A stretch of 64,000 bases of DNA from Atopobiaceae bacterium (GCA_017533825.1 JAFWIE010000076.1:1-64000); one strand, 5' to 3'; shown: positions 40,933 through 50,045, counted from the first letter of the stretch. Made by a program: numbers and translations. The notes: generated by a model not told the origin, from the sequence alone.

Positions 40933-43386
40933 ATGGACAAGACAATGCGTTCGAACATTGTGTCTCGGGTCGCATTGACTATCTTGGCTGTGCTTTCTAT
41001 TTCGTTCATGCTCGTGGGCGTGAGTCGTCTCTACGGCCTGTACAAGAACCTAGCCGCGAATGACGGGTCTATGGTGCGTGCGTCGCTTCGGGACAAGAAG
41101 CAGCATGCCGTTCTCTTCCTCTCGTCTTACAGCCAGTCGCACTTCTCCGTGCCCCTGCAGTGGGACGGCATCAGTGAGGCGTTCGAGGGGACAGAAGTCC
41201 TGCTCGACACCGAGTACATGGACATGAAGAACAATGCCGACGACGAGTCCCAAGTCCTCTTCGAGCGACTCCTGCGCCACAAGCTCGAGTCACATGCCTA
41301 CGAGGTGCTCATCGTCGGGGACGATGCGGCTCTCAACTTCGCCGAGGAACACCGCGATGACCTCTTCAAGGGGGTGCCAGTCGTCTTTCTCGGCATCAAC
41401 GACCTCGACCACGCGCGCAGGGTCCACGACGAGGGGTGGGCTACCGGCATCCCCGAGCAGTCCAACATGTCCGCAGTCTTTAGGGCAGCGGCGGACATCT
41501 TCGATGCGTGCGACACCTTCGTCTGCATCGTGGACGATACCGAGACCGGTAAGGCGGACGTCGTGTCCCTTGAGCAGGTAATGCCCCTGTTCCCTGACCA
41601 TCAGTTCGAGATTGTCAACCTCTCCCACTTGAGCGAGGAGGAGTTCCTGAGAAGGATGGAGGGGCTCAAAGACAACACCATTGTCTTCGAGCTCGACGCC
41701 TTCAAGGACCGTGACGGTAAGGTCTACACCATTGACGACGTGTGTCGGCTTCTGGCAGGCAGCTGTCCACGCCCGGTCTTTCGGGTGAGCACGGGCGGGG
41801 TGGGCAACGGGGCCCTCGGCAGTGGCTTCCTCGACTTCACGAAGTTCGGCATCGATGCTGGGCAGATGGCTATCGACATCTTGAACGGCCAGGAACCTTC
41901 CGATATCGACTTGGTCAGCAAGCCTGCCATGGAGTATGTCTTCGACTACCAGCAACTCAAGCGCTTCGACATCAGGAATTCCCAGCTACCGGACAACTCC
42001 ATCGTTTTGGGCAGCGACTCCAACCTCATGGAGAGTTACGGGGCCATTCTGCAGCCCCTGTCCTACGTCCTCATGGGCTTCGCCTGCCTGACCCTCTTCC
42101 TTGTGCTGGAGTCCATCAAGTCACGGAGGAGCGAGAGGGACCTCTACTACCGCCACTACCATGACTCCCTGACCGACCTGCCCAACCGAAACGCCACCAG
42201 GCTGCTGCACGGGAAGCGGGCCGTCGGCTCTGTCGCCCTCATCGATATCGACGGTTTCCGCTTCATTAATGAGGTTTATGGCTACAGTAGCGGCGACATG
42301 GTCATAAAGACCTTGGCGGACCGCCTGCGTACCCTGCCCGAGCTCAGATGTGCCCGCTATGGTGCGGACGAGTTCCTCGTTCTGTTCGACGGTGACGTCT
42401 CGCAGGAGTGCACGCTGTTTGACAAAGTGGTCAGGCTCACGCACGAGCCAGTCCAGGCAGACGACCAATCGATTGAGATTTCCTGCTCGGCCGGCATCGT
42501 CATCCGCGATGGGGACCAGACCCTTGAGGAGCTCATGACCGATGCCGATTTGGCCCTCTATGAGGCCAGGGAGTCAAGAGGGCGCAGTCGCTACGCATTC
42601 TACAGCCCTCAGATGCGGGAGAAGATTGACGGCAAGCGCCAAGTCATCAGTTCGCTGGATCGCGCAATCGCCGAGGAGAGCTTCAAGGTGGTCTACCAGC
42701 CCCAGATTGACTTGGCAAGCGGGAGGCTGCACGGATTCGAGGTTCTGTGCCGCTTAAAGGACGATCTCTACTACCCGGATGTGTTTATCCCTGCGGCGGA
42801 GAGCGTCGGCCTTATCATCCAGATCGACCGCATCGTGACCAAGAAAGCGGTTGAGCAGATGCGGGCTTGGAGAGACGCGGGCTTCGAGGTTCCGACGATA
42901 TCGATTAACTACTCGCCTATACAGCTCAAGGACACCGAGTATTGTGCTTGGCTCAAGGGACTCTTGGACGAGGCACAAATCCCAGCCAATCTCATCAAGC
43001 TTGAGGTCACAGAGAGTGGGTCCTTCGCCGGTAAGAGGGCCCAGCGGTTCTTCTCGGAGGTCCACGAGATGGGAATGCAGCTGGCACTCGACGACTACGG
43101 CACCGGCTACTCCACCCTGAGTGCCGCGACCGTCTATCCCATGGACTACATCAAGATAGACAAGTCCGTGAACGATAGCCACCTGCAACCAGGAAGCGAG
43201 CAATACCTCGAGTCCCTCGTGAGCTTCATCCACGGTCTCGGCAAGCGCGTGGTGGCCGAGGGCGTCGAGGATGCAGTCCAGATTGAGCTGGCGAGGAAGC
43301 TCCAAATCGACTACATCCAAGGCTACTACTATTCGCCGCCTCTCGATGCGGCTGCGGCCGAGGCGTGGTTGGTCAGGCGAGCATAG
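40933..43386 (+). CDS. Membrane c-di-GMP phosphodiesterase with ABC-type sensor, degenerate GGDEF and EAL
   Basis: An 817-residue receptor. TM1 (about 11-33), an extracytoplasmic substrate-binding-protein-like domain (about 55-345, ABC_sub_bind type), TM2 (about 373-396), then cytoplasmic GGDEF and EAL domains. The cyclase signature reads YGADEF (476-481), with the second Gly replaced, and no RxxD inhibitory site is evident, so synthesis is unlikely. The EAL motif is FEVLCRL (Glu603), and the other metal and catalytic motifs (SINYSPIQL, EVTES, DDYGTGYS, IKIDKS, AEGVED, QGYYYSPP) are kept, so phosphodiesterase activity is plausible. A bound extracellular ligand probably controls it. It stands alone. 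Confidence 0.88.
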   Translation: MDKTMRSNIVSRVALTILAVLSISFMLVGVSRLYGLYKNLAANDGSMVRASLRDKKQHAVLFLSSYSQSHFSVPLQWDGISEAFEGTEVLLDTEYMDMKNNADDESQVLFERLLRHKLESHAYEVLIVGDDAALNFAEEHRDDLFKGVPVVFLGINDLDHARRVHDEGWATGIPEQSNMSAVFRAAADIFDACDTFVCIVDDTETGKADVVSLEQVMPLFPDHQFEIVNLSHLSEEEFLRRMEGLKDNTIVFELDAFKDRDGKVYTIDDVCRLLAGSCPRPVFRVSTGGVGNGALGSGFLDFTKFGIDAGQMAIDILNGQEPSDIDLVSKPAMEYVFDYQQLKRFDIRNSQLPDNSIVLGSDSNLMESYGAILQPLSYVLMGFACLTLFLVLESIKSRRSERDLYYRHYHDSLTDLPNRNATRLLHGKRAVGSVALIDIDGFRFINEVYGYSSGDMVIKTLADRLRTLPELRCARYGADEFLVLFDGDVSQECTLFDKVVRLTHEPVQADDQSIEISCSAGIVIRDGDQTLEELMTDADLALYEARESRGRSRYAFYSPQMREKIDGKRQVISSLDRAIAEESFKVVYQPQIDLASGRLHGFEVLCRLKDDLYYPDVFIPAAESVGLIIQIDRIVTKKAVEQMRAWRDAGFEVPTISINYSPIQLKDTEYCAWLKGLLDEAQIPANLIKLEVTESGSFAGKRAQRFFSEVHEMGMQLALDDYGTGYSTLSAATVYPMDYIKIDKSVNDSHLQPGSEQYLESLVSFIHGLGKRVVAEGVEDAVQIELARKLQIDYIQGYYYSPPLDAAAAEAWLVRRA

Positions 43387-43925
43387 TCTCGGACGTCGCC
43401 GGCGGGGTTCTCTGCGTCGCCATTCTCGGGTTTGACTCGTCTAGGGCCATCTTTTATGAGACGCCATGAGCGGCGGCGGATGGAACGCGCCGGCGACGAT
43501 GGAGGAGGCCAAGGATGCGCTCTCTATGGTGCAGTTTTATATACTAACTTCGGTCCCGAGTATGCGAATCTCTGGTTAGAGGAGAGGGGCTATCCCCGGG
43601 TCAAACACGAAGCCTTTCGCTCGGGGGCGGGAATCTCGCAACTGCGTCGGTTCTGGCTCTCCAAGGTTGAGGGAACTGGAGAGTGGGTCAACGATGGCTC
43701 CCTTACGTATTAAGTGGTCGCAGCCATGACCTCCGGTAGGTTGTCCAAGGCGTTCGAAAGGGGTGCCCCATCGTCGTTCTTGGACGTGCTTGCCTGACGT
43801 CAACAGATTGAGGTTCGTTGGCCAACCGTTGTTTTCGGTTGGCCTTCTTTGATTGGGCACTCACGTCGCTTCTCATTTCTTCAGGCGTACAATTGCTCCA
43901 TTGCACTCGTTGAAAGGGGCGATCC
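43387..43925. other. 539-bp gap without a confident gene
   Basis: A 93-codon frame (43432-43713, plus; TTG start, weak ribosome site) ends in a plausible globular tail (EYANLWLEERGYPRVKHEAF...) but matches nothing I recognise and is overlapped antisense by another frame. It may be a small orphan gene or decayed remnant. The gap also contains a terminator at 43820-43850 and a TACAAT (43888-43893) that is probably the -10 of the next gene. Confidence 0.35.
43820..43850 (+). terminator. Intrinsic terminator in the gap
   Basis: GGCCAACCG (43820-43828) pairs with CGGTTGGCC (43836-43844), followed by TTCTTT. A plus-strand terminator with no recognised gene before it supports transcription of the 43.4-43.7 kb stretch. 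Confidence 0.65.
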
Positions 43926-45026
43926 ATGCTGACGCTTAGCCAAAACCGTCGTATTCTGCCACTGCACCATGTCGTTCTCGCATTCGTCTGTGCGCTGCTG
44001 TGTGTTGCGGTACTGAGTGGTTGCGGGGGCGATGCTCAGCAGCAGGCGCCAGAACCGCCCGCGGATGCTGCCGAGACGAGCGCGGCCGAAGAGTCGAGCT
44101 CGGATTCGCCGAGTTCCTCCCACGTCTCGACCGACGACGCTGCGAGCGGTGCCGCCGCTGATGACATAGTCGCGACCGATGCCGCAGATCCGTCGAAGCC
44201 GCAGCCTGAGCCCGCCCCGAAGGTTGACGAGACGCTGGCCAAGCGCTGGACGGAGGACTTCAATCGCATCGCGGACGCGTCGGGGATGACGGTGTGCATT
44301 CGCGCCATCGACCTCGACACCAATACCAGTGTGGACATTCGTGGCGACGAGAAGATGGCTTCCGCAAGCATGATCAAGCTGCTTATTGCCGAGGCGTTCC
44401 TGCATCAGGTGGCTGACGGGACCTACACGTTGGACGATACGTACACGCTCAAGGATACCGATATCGTAGGTGGTACTGGGTCGCTCCAGGGCTCTGGTGC
44501 GGGTGCACAGGTGAGCTATCGGGACCTCGTGTGCAAGATGATCAGCGAGAGTGATAACGTTGCCACCAACGTGCTCATTGATGCATGCGGCATGGACGCA
44601 TTCAATAAGGAGGCCAAGGCACTCGGCCTGAAAGCGACCGAGGTCAATCGTCGCATGATGGACTTGGACGCGTCGGCGGCCGGTGTGGAGAACTACACGT
44701 CGGCCAATGACGTGGCGGCACTTCTCGAGCTGGTGTACAAGAAGGAGTTTGTGAATGCCGAGATGAGCAAGCTCATGATGCAAGCGCTCGAAGCACAAGA
44801 GGACAGCGAGTGCATCTCGCGGGGCTTGCCAGAGGGTGTGGTGTTCGCGCACAAGACGGGTAGCCTTGCCACCGTGCGCCACGACGGTGGCATCGTGGAG
44901 GGACAGAGGCCCTTTATCCTCGTGACGCTGTGCGGTGGCGAAGGCTTCAGCGAACCCGCCGCCCAAGATACCATGGCCCAGCTTGGTGGGGCAGCGTATG
45001 CTGGAGGCTTGAAGGCAGTTGCCTGA
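43926..45026 (+). CDS. Lipoprotein with class A beta-lactamase-like domain
   Basis: A 366-residue lipoprotein. The signal peptide ends in lipobox VLSGC (Cys33), followed by an Ala/Glu/Ser/Asp-rich spacer (34-100) and a beta-lactamase2 domain. All three catalytic motifs are canonical: SMIK (Ser148-Lys151), SDN (209-211) and HKTGS (near residue 318). The Omega-loop Glu cannot be placed with confidence. It may hydrolyse beta-lactams or act on peptidoglycan; nothing else marks it as an acquired resistance gene. The -10 TACAAT (43888-43893) lies 33 bases upstream. The lipase-like gene starts 81 bp downstream. Confidence 0.85.
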   Translation: MLTLSQNRRILPLHHVVLAFVCALLCVAVLSGCGGDAQQQAPEPPADAAETSAAEESSSDSPSSSHVSTDDAASGAAADDIVATDAADPSKPQPEPAPKVDETLAKRWTEDFNRIADASGMTVCIRAIDLDTNTSVDIRGDEKMASASMIKLLIAEAFLHQVADGTYTLDDTYTLKDTDIVGGTGSLQGSGAGAQVSYRDLVCKMISESDNVATNVLIDACGMDAFNKEAKALGLKATEVNRRMMDLDASAAGVENYTSANDVAALLELVYKKEFVNAEMSKLMMQALEAQEDSECISRGLPEGVVFAHKTGSLATVRHDGGIVEGQRPFILVTLCGGEGFSEPAAQDTMAQLGGAAYAGGLKAVA

Positions 45027-45107
45027 GCTGCGATAACCGACGAAGCGGCTGGAGAGTGATGGCCGCACGCGATGTAGAACGGAGCTTTTCGAAGCGAGGG
45101 GGATAAC

Positions 45108-46190
45108 ATGGAGCGTGTCTTTTATATCTTTTGTCATGGCCTCAATGGATGCGGGCAGTATGACGAGAAGTATGCGAAGAAGCCCTACTGGGGCGGCGCC
45201 TCGGGTGACGTTGTCGCGGAACTCCGCGAACAGGGATACGAAGCCTACGCAGCGAGTGTGGCGCCGCAGGGGAGTGCGTGGGACCGCGCCTGTGAGCTGT
45301 ACGCACAGCTGGCTGGCGCCAGGACCGACTATGGACTGGCACATGCGAAGGAGTACCAGCACGAGCGCTTCGGCCGCGACTTCACGGGGCGGCCGCTCAT
45401 CTCCGCATGGGACGAGGACACGCGACTGGTGCTCATCGGTCATTCGTTCGGAGGAGCGACGATACGGCTCCTGAGCGAGCTGCTCGCCAATGGCAGCGAG
45501 GCGGAGCGCGCGGCAACCGCGCAGGACGACCTGTCTCCGCTCTTTGTGGGCGGCATGGCCGAACGCATAAAGGCAATCGTGACGCTTGCCGCGCCGACGA
45601 ACGGAACCGTCGCCTACGACATGGTGCGCGATCCCAACTTCGACACCAAGCGCATCAAAGTCGGCCTTACGTATCGGTTGCTGGACCGGTTGGTGAAGTC
45701 GAGGACGAGGATTCGCATGGATGGTCGTGACCAGCGCGATTGGGCGAGCTTCGACATGTTGCTCGACAACGCACAGGCGCTCAACGCGCGCATCTCGACC
45801 TTGCCGCATGTCTACTATCTCAGCGTCGCTTGCGATGCCACGTTGGCGGCGGAGGAGGACGGGATGCGTTCGCCTGACCTCGAGTTGGTCGATCCGCTCT
45901 TCGTGCGGACCTCCATGCTCATGGGTCACTACTGTGGCACGACGGCGGCCGGCTGCGTGGTGGATGACGCATGGCATGCCAATGACGGCCTGGTAAACAC
46001 CATATCCGCGCGTGCTCCCTTCGGTGTGTCGCAGAAGCCGCTGGAGAGGGACCACATCGAGAAGGGCGTGTGGAACGTCATGCCCGATCTCCACGCCGAT
46101 CATGGCTACTTTCAGGGCGGGTTCGTCGTGAAGCATGATCCGCGCCCGTTTTTCCAAGACCTCATGGATTTGCTGGCGACGTTAGACTAA
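45108..46190 (+). CDS. Lipase-like alpha/beta hydrolase
   Basis: A 360-residue hydrolase with an N-terminal oxyanion motif FCHGLNGCG (8-16) and nucleophile elbow IGHSFGG (Ser113). The central segment and DGLVNTISARAPFG near the C-terminus resemble the staphylococcal/Geobacillus true-lipase family (lipase I.5/I.6). Unlike those secreted enzymes it has no signal peptide, so it is probably cytoplasmic or exported by another route. A GAGGGGG ribosome site precedes the ATG. Its substrate may be a glyceride or another ester. A 12-bp-stem terminator follows. Confidence 0.78.
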   Translation: MERVFYIFCHGLNGCGQYDEKYAKKPYWGGASGDVVAELREQGYEAYAASVAPQGSAWDRACELYAQLAGARTDYGLAHAKEYQHERFGRDFTGRPLISAWDEDTRLVLIGHSFGGATIRLLSELLANGSEAERAATAQDDLSPLFVGGMAERIKAIVTLAAPTNGTVAYDMVRDPNFDTKRIKVGLTYRLLDRLVKSRTRIRMDGRDQRDWASFDMLLDNAQALNARISTLPHVYYLSVACDATLAAEEDGMRSPDLELVDPLFVRTSMLMGHYCGTTAAGCVVDDAWHANDGLVNTISARAPFGVSQKPLERDHIEKGVWNVMPDLHADHGYFQGGFVVKHDPRPFFQDLMDLLATLD

Positions 46191-46200
46191 CCGCTCTCCA

Positions 46201-46231
46201 AGACCGCCCTCCTACAGTGGGAGGGCGGTCT
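46201..46231 (+). terminator. Terminator after the lipase-like gene
   Basis: A perfect 12-bp stem (46201-46212 with 46220-46231) and a 7-nt loop; the following T tract is interrupted (GTTCC...CCTTTTTCC). Confidence 0.65.
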
Positions 46232-46276
46232 GTTCCACAGTCCTTTTTCCTCTTGCGCCTAGAACCAATGTGGGCC

Positions 46277-46282
46277 TACAAT
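46277..46282 (+). promoter_or_regulatory. -10 box of the aquaporin gene
   Basis: TACAAT lies 41 bases before the aquaporin ATG; no clear -35 at 17 bp. Confidence 0.35.
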
Positions 46283-46322
46283 ATCTCCACGTTTTGCAAC
46301 GTACGGAAGGAAGGAACTGTAC

Positions 46323-47015
46323 ATGAAGAAGTACATTGCAGAGTTCATCGGCACGCTAACCCTCACCACACTGGGATGTGGCACCGCCATGCTTGTGGGC
46401 TGCGATGCCGCTAACGGGAGCGGGTATCTGCTCACCGCACTGGCCTTTGGTCTCTCGATCGTCGCCATGGCTTACAGCATCGGCAACATCTCGGGCTGCC
46501 ACATCAATCCGGCGGTCTCCCTGGCCGTCTTCATGAGTGGCGGACTGAAGGGCAAGGACTTCGTCGGATACGTGATCGCGCAGCTTGCTGGCGCTCTGAC
46601 GGGTGCCCTCCTGCTTCTGGGCGTCTTTGGCTTGGGCGGTGTGCCCGATCAGACGGGCGGCTTGGGCTCTAACGGCTTGGCAGGCGTCAACGGCAGCTTC
46701 GTTGCGGGCCTCATCGTCGAGTGCCTACTTACCTTCATCTTTGTGCTCACCATTCTGGGCGTCACCTCGTCCAAGTTCCGTCATGGCTCGCTTGCCGGTC
46801 TGGTTATCGGCCTGACGCTCACCTTCGTGCACATCTTCGGCATCGGTCTCACTGGCACCTCCGTCAACCCCGCCCGCAGCTTCGGCCCTGCACTCGTGGC
46901 CATCTTCACGGGCAACCTTGCCCCGATTGCTAGCTTGTGGGTCTTCATCGTTGGCCCGCTCGTGGGCGCTGCCCTCGCGGCAATCACCTATGGCGCGCTC
47001 GAGTCGGACGAGTAG
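46323..47015 (+). CDS. aqpZ: MIP-family aquaporin
   Basis: A 230-residue six-helix channel with both half-helix NPA motifs, GCHINPAVS (near residue 60) and TSVNPARSFGPA (near 181). Length, GNISGCH and the short loops fit an AqpZ-type water channel better than the longer GlpF glycerol facilitators, and no glycerol kinase is adjacent. It works in the cytoplasmic membrane in osmotic adjustment. GGAAGGAAGG precedes the ATG, and a 21-bp-stem hairpin follows the gene. The family call is certain; the selectivity is inferred. Confidence 0.9.
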   Translation: MKKYIAEFIGTLTLTTLGCGTAMLVGCDAANGSGYLLTALAFGLSIVAMAYSIGNISGCHINPAVSLAVFMSGGLKGKDFVGYVIAQLAGALTGALLLLGVFGLGGVPDQTGGLGSNGLAGVNGSFVAGLIVECLLTFIFVLTILGVTSSKFRHGSLAGLVIGLTLTFVHIFGIGLTGTSVNPARSFGPALVAIFTGNLAPIASLWVFIVGPLVGAALAAITYGALESDE

Positions 47016-47037
47016 CCACAACTCCTCACGTCCATGG

Positions 47038-47085
47038 GAAGGTGGCGGGTCGTTTGTCGCGTGTGACAAACGACCCGCCACCTTC
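47038..47085. terminator. 21-bp perfect-stem hairpin between convergent genes
   Basis: Arms 47038-47058 and 47065-47085 pair perfectly over 21 bp with a 6-nt loop, between the aquaporin stop and the acylphosphatase stop (minus strand). There is no T run on either side, so termination is inferred from position and stem strength. Confidence 0.6.
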
Positions 47086-47105
47086 TCGCTTTGTCACCCT
47101 TGCCT

Positions 47106-47402
47106 TCAGAAGCGGACGCGGAAGTCGTACTCGCTGCTGAGGGGTTTGATGTCCTCGCTCTCGGCTATAACATAGGAGGGCTGGTAGCGGCCCCACGCAT
47201 GACCGAGGCCACCAAAGAACTCGGCGATCTGGCGTGACGTGCCCTGTAGCTCCATGCTTACGCTCCCATCCCATTCGTTGCGCACCCAGCCTGTTGCTCC
47301 GATTTTGTTGGCAAGTGCGCGCGAGGTCCACCGGAATCCCACGCCTTGGACCTCGCCCTCGAACCGCAGGCGAACCCTGCGTACGGATTGCTCGTCGGCC
47401 AT
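47106..47402 (-). CDS. acyP: Acylphosphatase
   Basis: A 98-residue acylphosphatase. The phosphate-binding loop GEVQGVGFRW contains catalytic Arg24, and GWVRNEWDGSV contains catalytic Asn42. It hydrolyses acyl phosphates such as carbamoyl or 1,3-bisphosphoglycerate in the cytoplasm. The start codon is preceded by GAAAGGGAACGTCC. It is a single gene convergent with the aquaporin and divergent from the tannase-like gene, and is of ordinary length for the family. Confidence 0.93.
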   Translation of the reverse strand: MADEQSVRRVRLRFEGEVQGVGFRWTSRALANKIGATGWVRNEWDGSVSMELQGTSRQIAEFFGGLGHAWGRYQPSYVIAESEDIKPLSSEYDFRVRF

Positions 47403-47446
47403 GGACGTTCCCTTTCATCTGGTTAGTGTCTGTTCCCTTATCATAC

Positions 47447-47478
47447 TTGCACATTCTTGGGCCGCGCGCGCGTACAAT
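47447..47478 (+). promoter_or_regulatory. Promoter region of the tannase-like gene
   Basis: TACAAT (47473-47478) lies 27 bases upstream of the GTG start; a TTGCAC (47447-47452) is 20 bp further up, longer than ideal. Its position rules out the earlier ATG at 47457 as start. Confidence 0.4.
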
Positions 47479-47504
47479 GTCGTGAGTCGAACGAGGGAGG
47501 GCTT

Positions 47505-49457
47505 GTGGACGATACCGGCTGCACAAGAAAAGAATTCGTATCGCTTCTGGCGGCGGGCTCTGCCCTGGCGGTTGCTGGATGCGTCGGGCTGGACAGTCCA
47601 CACGCGTTGAGTGCCGACGAGCAGCCAACAAAGGCGAAGCAGGAGGCCGAGTCCGAGGTGGAGGAGCCGGCCGAGCCTGAGGTGGACCTGGACGAGTTCG
47701 AGAAGCTCGCCATCGACATGGACGCGTGGAAGTTCGACTCTGAGAACGGCGTCTTCTACCAATTGGGCATCCCGTACTGCTTGGATCCCGCGTCCGAAAC
47801 CTATGAGTCATTGGCCATCTTCGTGCCGGGGGCGTACCTTACGGCTAAGGCGCACGGTCGCACGTACTCCTGCACCGTCAACGAACGCACGACTGTGGGC
47901 TCGTTTACCGCACACACGGCGCCCGTGCTCATGCCCATCAATTCGGGAACGCTCAATGCGCAGGTTAGTCCTACAAGCTATTCCCATGCGGGTCTCGAGG
48001 ACTACCTCAAGGCGGGCTTCGTGTACGTGTATGCCGGCTTCCGTGGTCGCACGGCAGGCTTCGAGAGCGCGGGAAGCGGCGCGTACTCCGGTGGGGATCC
48101 CTGGCCGGTGGTTGACTTCAAGGCGGCGGTGCGGTACTTGCGCTACAACGCGTCTGTCCTTCCCGGCGATATGAATCGCATATTCACCTGCGGATTCAGC
48201 ATGGGTGGTGGGATGAGCGCCCTGATGGGCGCCTCGGGCGACAGCGAGCTCTTCCTGCCCTACTTGGAGGAGATTGGCGCGGCGACTCACGATGCTGAGG
48301 GCGAACCCCTCTCTGACGCCACATGTGGCTCGGCGTCCTGGTGTCCCATCACATCGTTTGACGCTGCGGATGCAGCCTATGAGTGGATGATGGGCCAATA
48401 CGTCGATACGGGCTCGCGAGCGGATGGTACATGGACGAGCCTGCTCTCTCGTGACCTCGCCGTTGCGTATGGTAACTACGTTAACGAGATCGGCCTCTGC
48501 GACGCAGGTGGACAGCGCCTCTCGCTTGATGAGACGTCGGGTGAGGTGTTTGCAGACGGGACGTACTACGCCTATTTGGTTAACCTGATTCAAGAAAGCG
48601 CGACCGCTTTCTTTGAGAATACCGCCTTTCCCTACACCTTTACGCCCCAGCACGTGCTGAATGCGAGCTTCCCAGGAGACCCCGCGCTCCAGAGCGCAGG
48701 CGCGGGCAGCGCAGATGTGGACATGGTGACGGGTGACGCCTCTGCCCAGGCGGCGGGCGTAGGCATGGGGGAGTCGCGACACGGCGAGGGAATGATGCGG
48801 GTCCAGTCGGTGGTGTACAACACCCAGAGCGACTACGTGAACGACCTCAATGCTGAGGCATGGTGGCTTACCTTCAACGAAACGCGCGCCACCGTGCGCA
48901 TTTCGAGCATCGGTGACTTCGTGCGCCACCTCAAGGACGCGGCAAAGGACGTCGGTGCCTTCGACGCGCCAGATCGCTCGACGGTAGTGAATCAGCTCTT
49001 TGGCGTGGATGACAGCGGCTCATTGCACTTCAGCGGGATGATGCGTGACCTCATCGTGCAGGGCAGCAGTACCTACTCGAAGGGGGAGGGGTTCGACGCG
49101 GCGTATGTGCAGGACTGGACTGGCGACCTCGATGTGTTGGACTCCTTGGGTGCAGACATGCAGACGCGTGTGGGTATGTTCAATCCCCTGTACTTCTTGT
49201 GCGAGACCTACGAGGGTGCTGGATCGTCGGTTGTCGCGCCTCATTGGCGCGTGAACTCCGGCCTCTTCCAAACCGATACATCTTTGTGTACCGAGGCAAA
49301 CCTTGCTTTGGCGCTCGATGCCCACGAGAAGGTGACCGACGTGGCATTCACACCGGTGTGGGGGCAAGGACACGTCCTCGCTGAGGTTGCGGGCACTGCG
49401 GAGGCGAATCTCATCGCTTGGATTGTGGAGTGTTGCAAGGAAAATAGTTCAAAATAG
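47505..49457 (+). CDS. Tannase-like secreted esterase lipoprotein
   Basis: A 650-residue lipoprotein: the signal TRKEFVSLLAAGSALAVAGC has its lipobox Cys at residue 26, followed by an acidic Glu/Pro spacer. The alpha/beta-hydrolase body carries the nucleophile elbow CGFSMGGG (Ser232) after a YVYAGFRGRT segment, and a late catalytic-His region (WGQGHVLAE). Domain order and large insertions resemble bacterial tannase/feruloyl esterase-type enzymes (subtype A tannase). The GTG at 47505 has GGGAGG five bases upstream. Extracellular release of gallate or other phenolic acids would fit the plant-glycoside genes at 32-41 kb, but substrate specificity is inferred. Confidence 0.72.
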   Translation: MDDTGCTRKEFVSLLAAGSALAVAGCVGLDSPHALSADEQPTKAKQEAESEVEEPAEPEVDLDEFEKLAIDMDAWKFDSENGVFYQLGIPYCLDPASETYESLAIFVPGAYLTAKAHGRTYSCTVNERTTVGSFTAHTAPVLMPINSGTLNAQVSPTSYSHAGLEDYLKAGFVYVYAGFRGRTAGFESAGSGAYSGGDPWPVVDFKAAVRYLRYNASVLPGDMNRIFTCGFSMGGGMSALMGASGDSELFLPYLEEIGAATHDAEGEPLSDATCGSASWCPITSFDAADAAYEWMMGQYVDTGSRADGTWTSLLSRDLAVAYGNYVNEIGLCDAGGQRLSLDETSGEVFADGTYYAYLVNLIQESATAFFENTAFPYTFTPQHVLNASFPGDPALQSAGAGSADVDMVTGDASAQAAGVGMGESRHGEGMMRVQSVVYNTQSDYVNDLNAEAWWLTFNETRATVRISSIGDFVRHLKDAAKDVGAFDAPDRSTVVNQLFGVDDSGSLHFSGMMRDLIVQGSSTYSKGEGFDAAYVQDWTGDLDVLDSLGADMQTRVGMFNPLYFLCETYEGAGSSVVAPHWRVNSGLFQTDTSLCTEANLALALDAHEKVTDVAFTPVWGQGHVLAEVAGTAEANLIAWIVECCKENSSK

Positions 49458-49515
49458 AGTCGCGTGCCTCCTTGCTCAAGGCCATTCACAAAAAGTGCAC
49501 AATTCTATAGGCGTG

Positions 49516-49524
49516 TGGTATAAT
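49516..49524 (+). promoter_or_regulatory. Extended -10 promoter of carD
   Basis: TGGTATAAT is a perfect extended -10, 27 bases before the carD ATG. No -35 is needed for such promoters and none is evident. Confidence 0.6.
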
Positions 49525-49550
49525 CTTCTCGGCTATCGGGAGGAGTGCCC

Positions 49551-50045
49551 ATGTTTAGTGTCGGTGAGTTCATTGTTCATCCTGGTCAAGGAGTTTGCAA
49601 GGTGGAAGGGATCGTCCAAGAGCCCATGGCGGTATACCAGCTGATGCCCGTCGGCCAGCGCCATCCCATGCGCATTAGCTTTCCCTTGGCAAGCGCAGAT
49701 AAGCTCAGGCCCATCCTCTCTCGTCAGGAGGCCATCGAGATTATTGACGAATATCCAGACATGTCGGTGGACCCGTATACCGGCAAGAGCAATGCGATCG
49801 AGGAGGAGCACTTCAGGCATAAGATTCGTACCGGCTCGTGCAAGGACTCGGTACGTATCGTCAAGACCTTCCGGAAGCGCATTGCCGATACGCGTGCGCG
49901 CAACAAGAAGCCTCCTGTGGTGTACGAGCGCATCCTCAAGCAGGCGAGTCAACGGTCACTCGAGGAGCTTGCCGTTGCGCTTGAGTTGACGCCGGACGAT
50001 GTGCGTCTGCTCTTTGAGCAGCGCGTCGACGAGTCAGCGAACTAG
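49551..50045 (+). CDS. carD: CarD-family RNA polymerase-binding regulator
   Basis: A 164-residue CarD/CdnL-like protein. The N-terminal RNAP-interaction domain begins FSVGEFIVHPGQGVCKVEGI and runs to about residue 60; the C-terminal part (75-160) is helical and basic, as in proteins that stabilise the open promoter complex. GGGAGGAG precedes the ATG. In actinobacteria CarD supports rRNA and housekeeping transcription, and its effect is strongest on promoters with weak -35 elements, which are frequent in this window. The neighbours (tannase-like gene, ACT protein) suggest no operon. Confidence 0.9.
   Translation: MFSVGEFIVHPGQGVCKVEGIVQEPMAVYQLMPVGQRHPMRISFPLASADKLRPILSRQEAIEIIDEYPDMSVDPYTGKSNAIEEEHFRHKIRTGSCKDSVRIVKTFRKRIADTRARNKKPPVVYERILKQASQRSLEELAVALELTPDDVRLLFEQRVDESAN

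Noticed and set aside
43926..45026. Acquired beta-lactam resistance gene
   Set aside because: The three catalytic motifs are present, but the lipoprotein form, long low-complexity spacer and chromosomal context without mobile genes do not support acquired resistance.
43881..46157. A 758-codon minus-strand open frame
   Set aside because: Antisense to two well-supported plus-strand genes (beta-lactamase-fold lipoprotein and lipase-like hydrolase); no motifs of its own.
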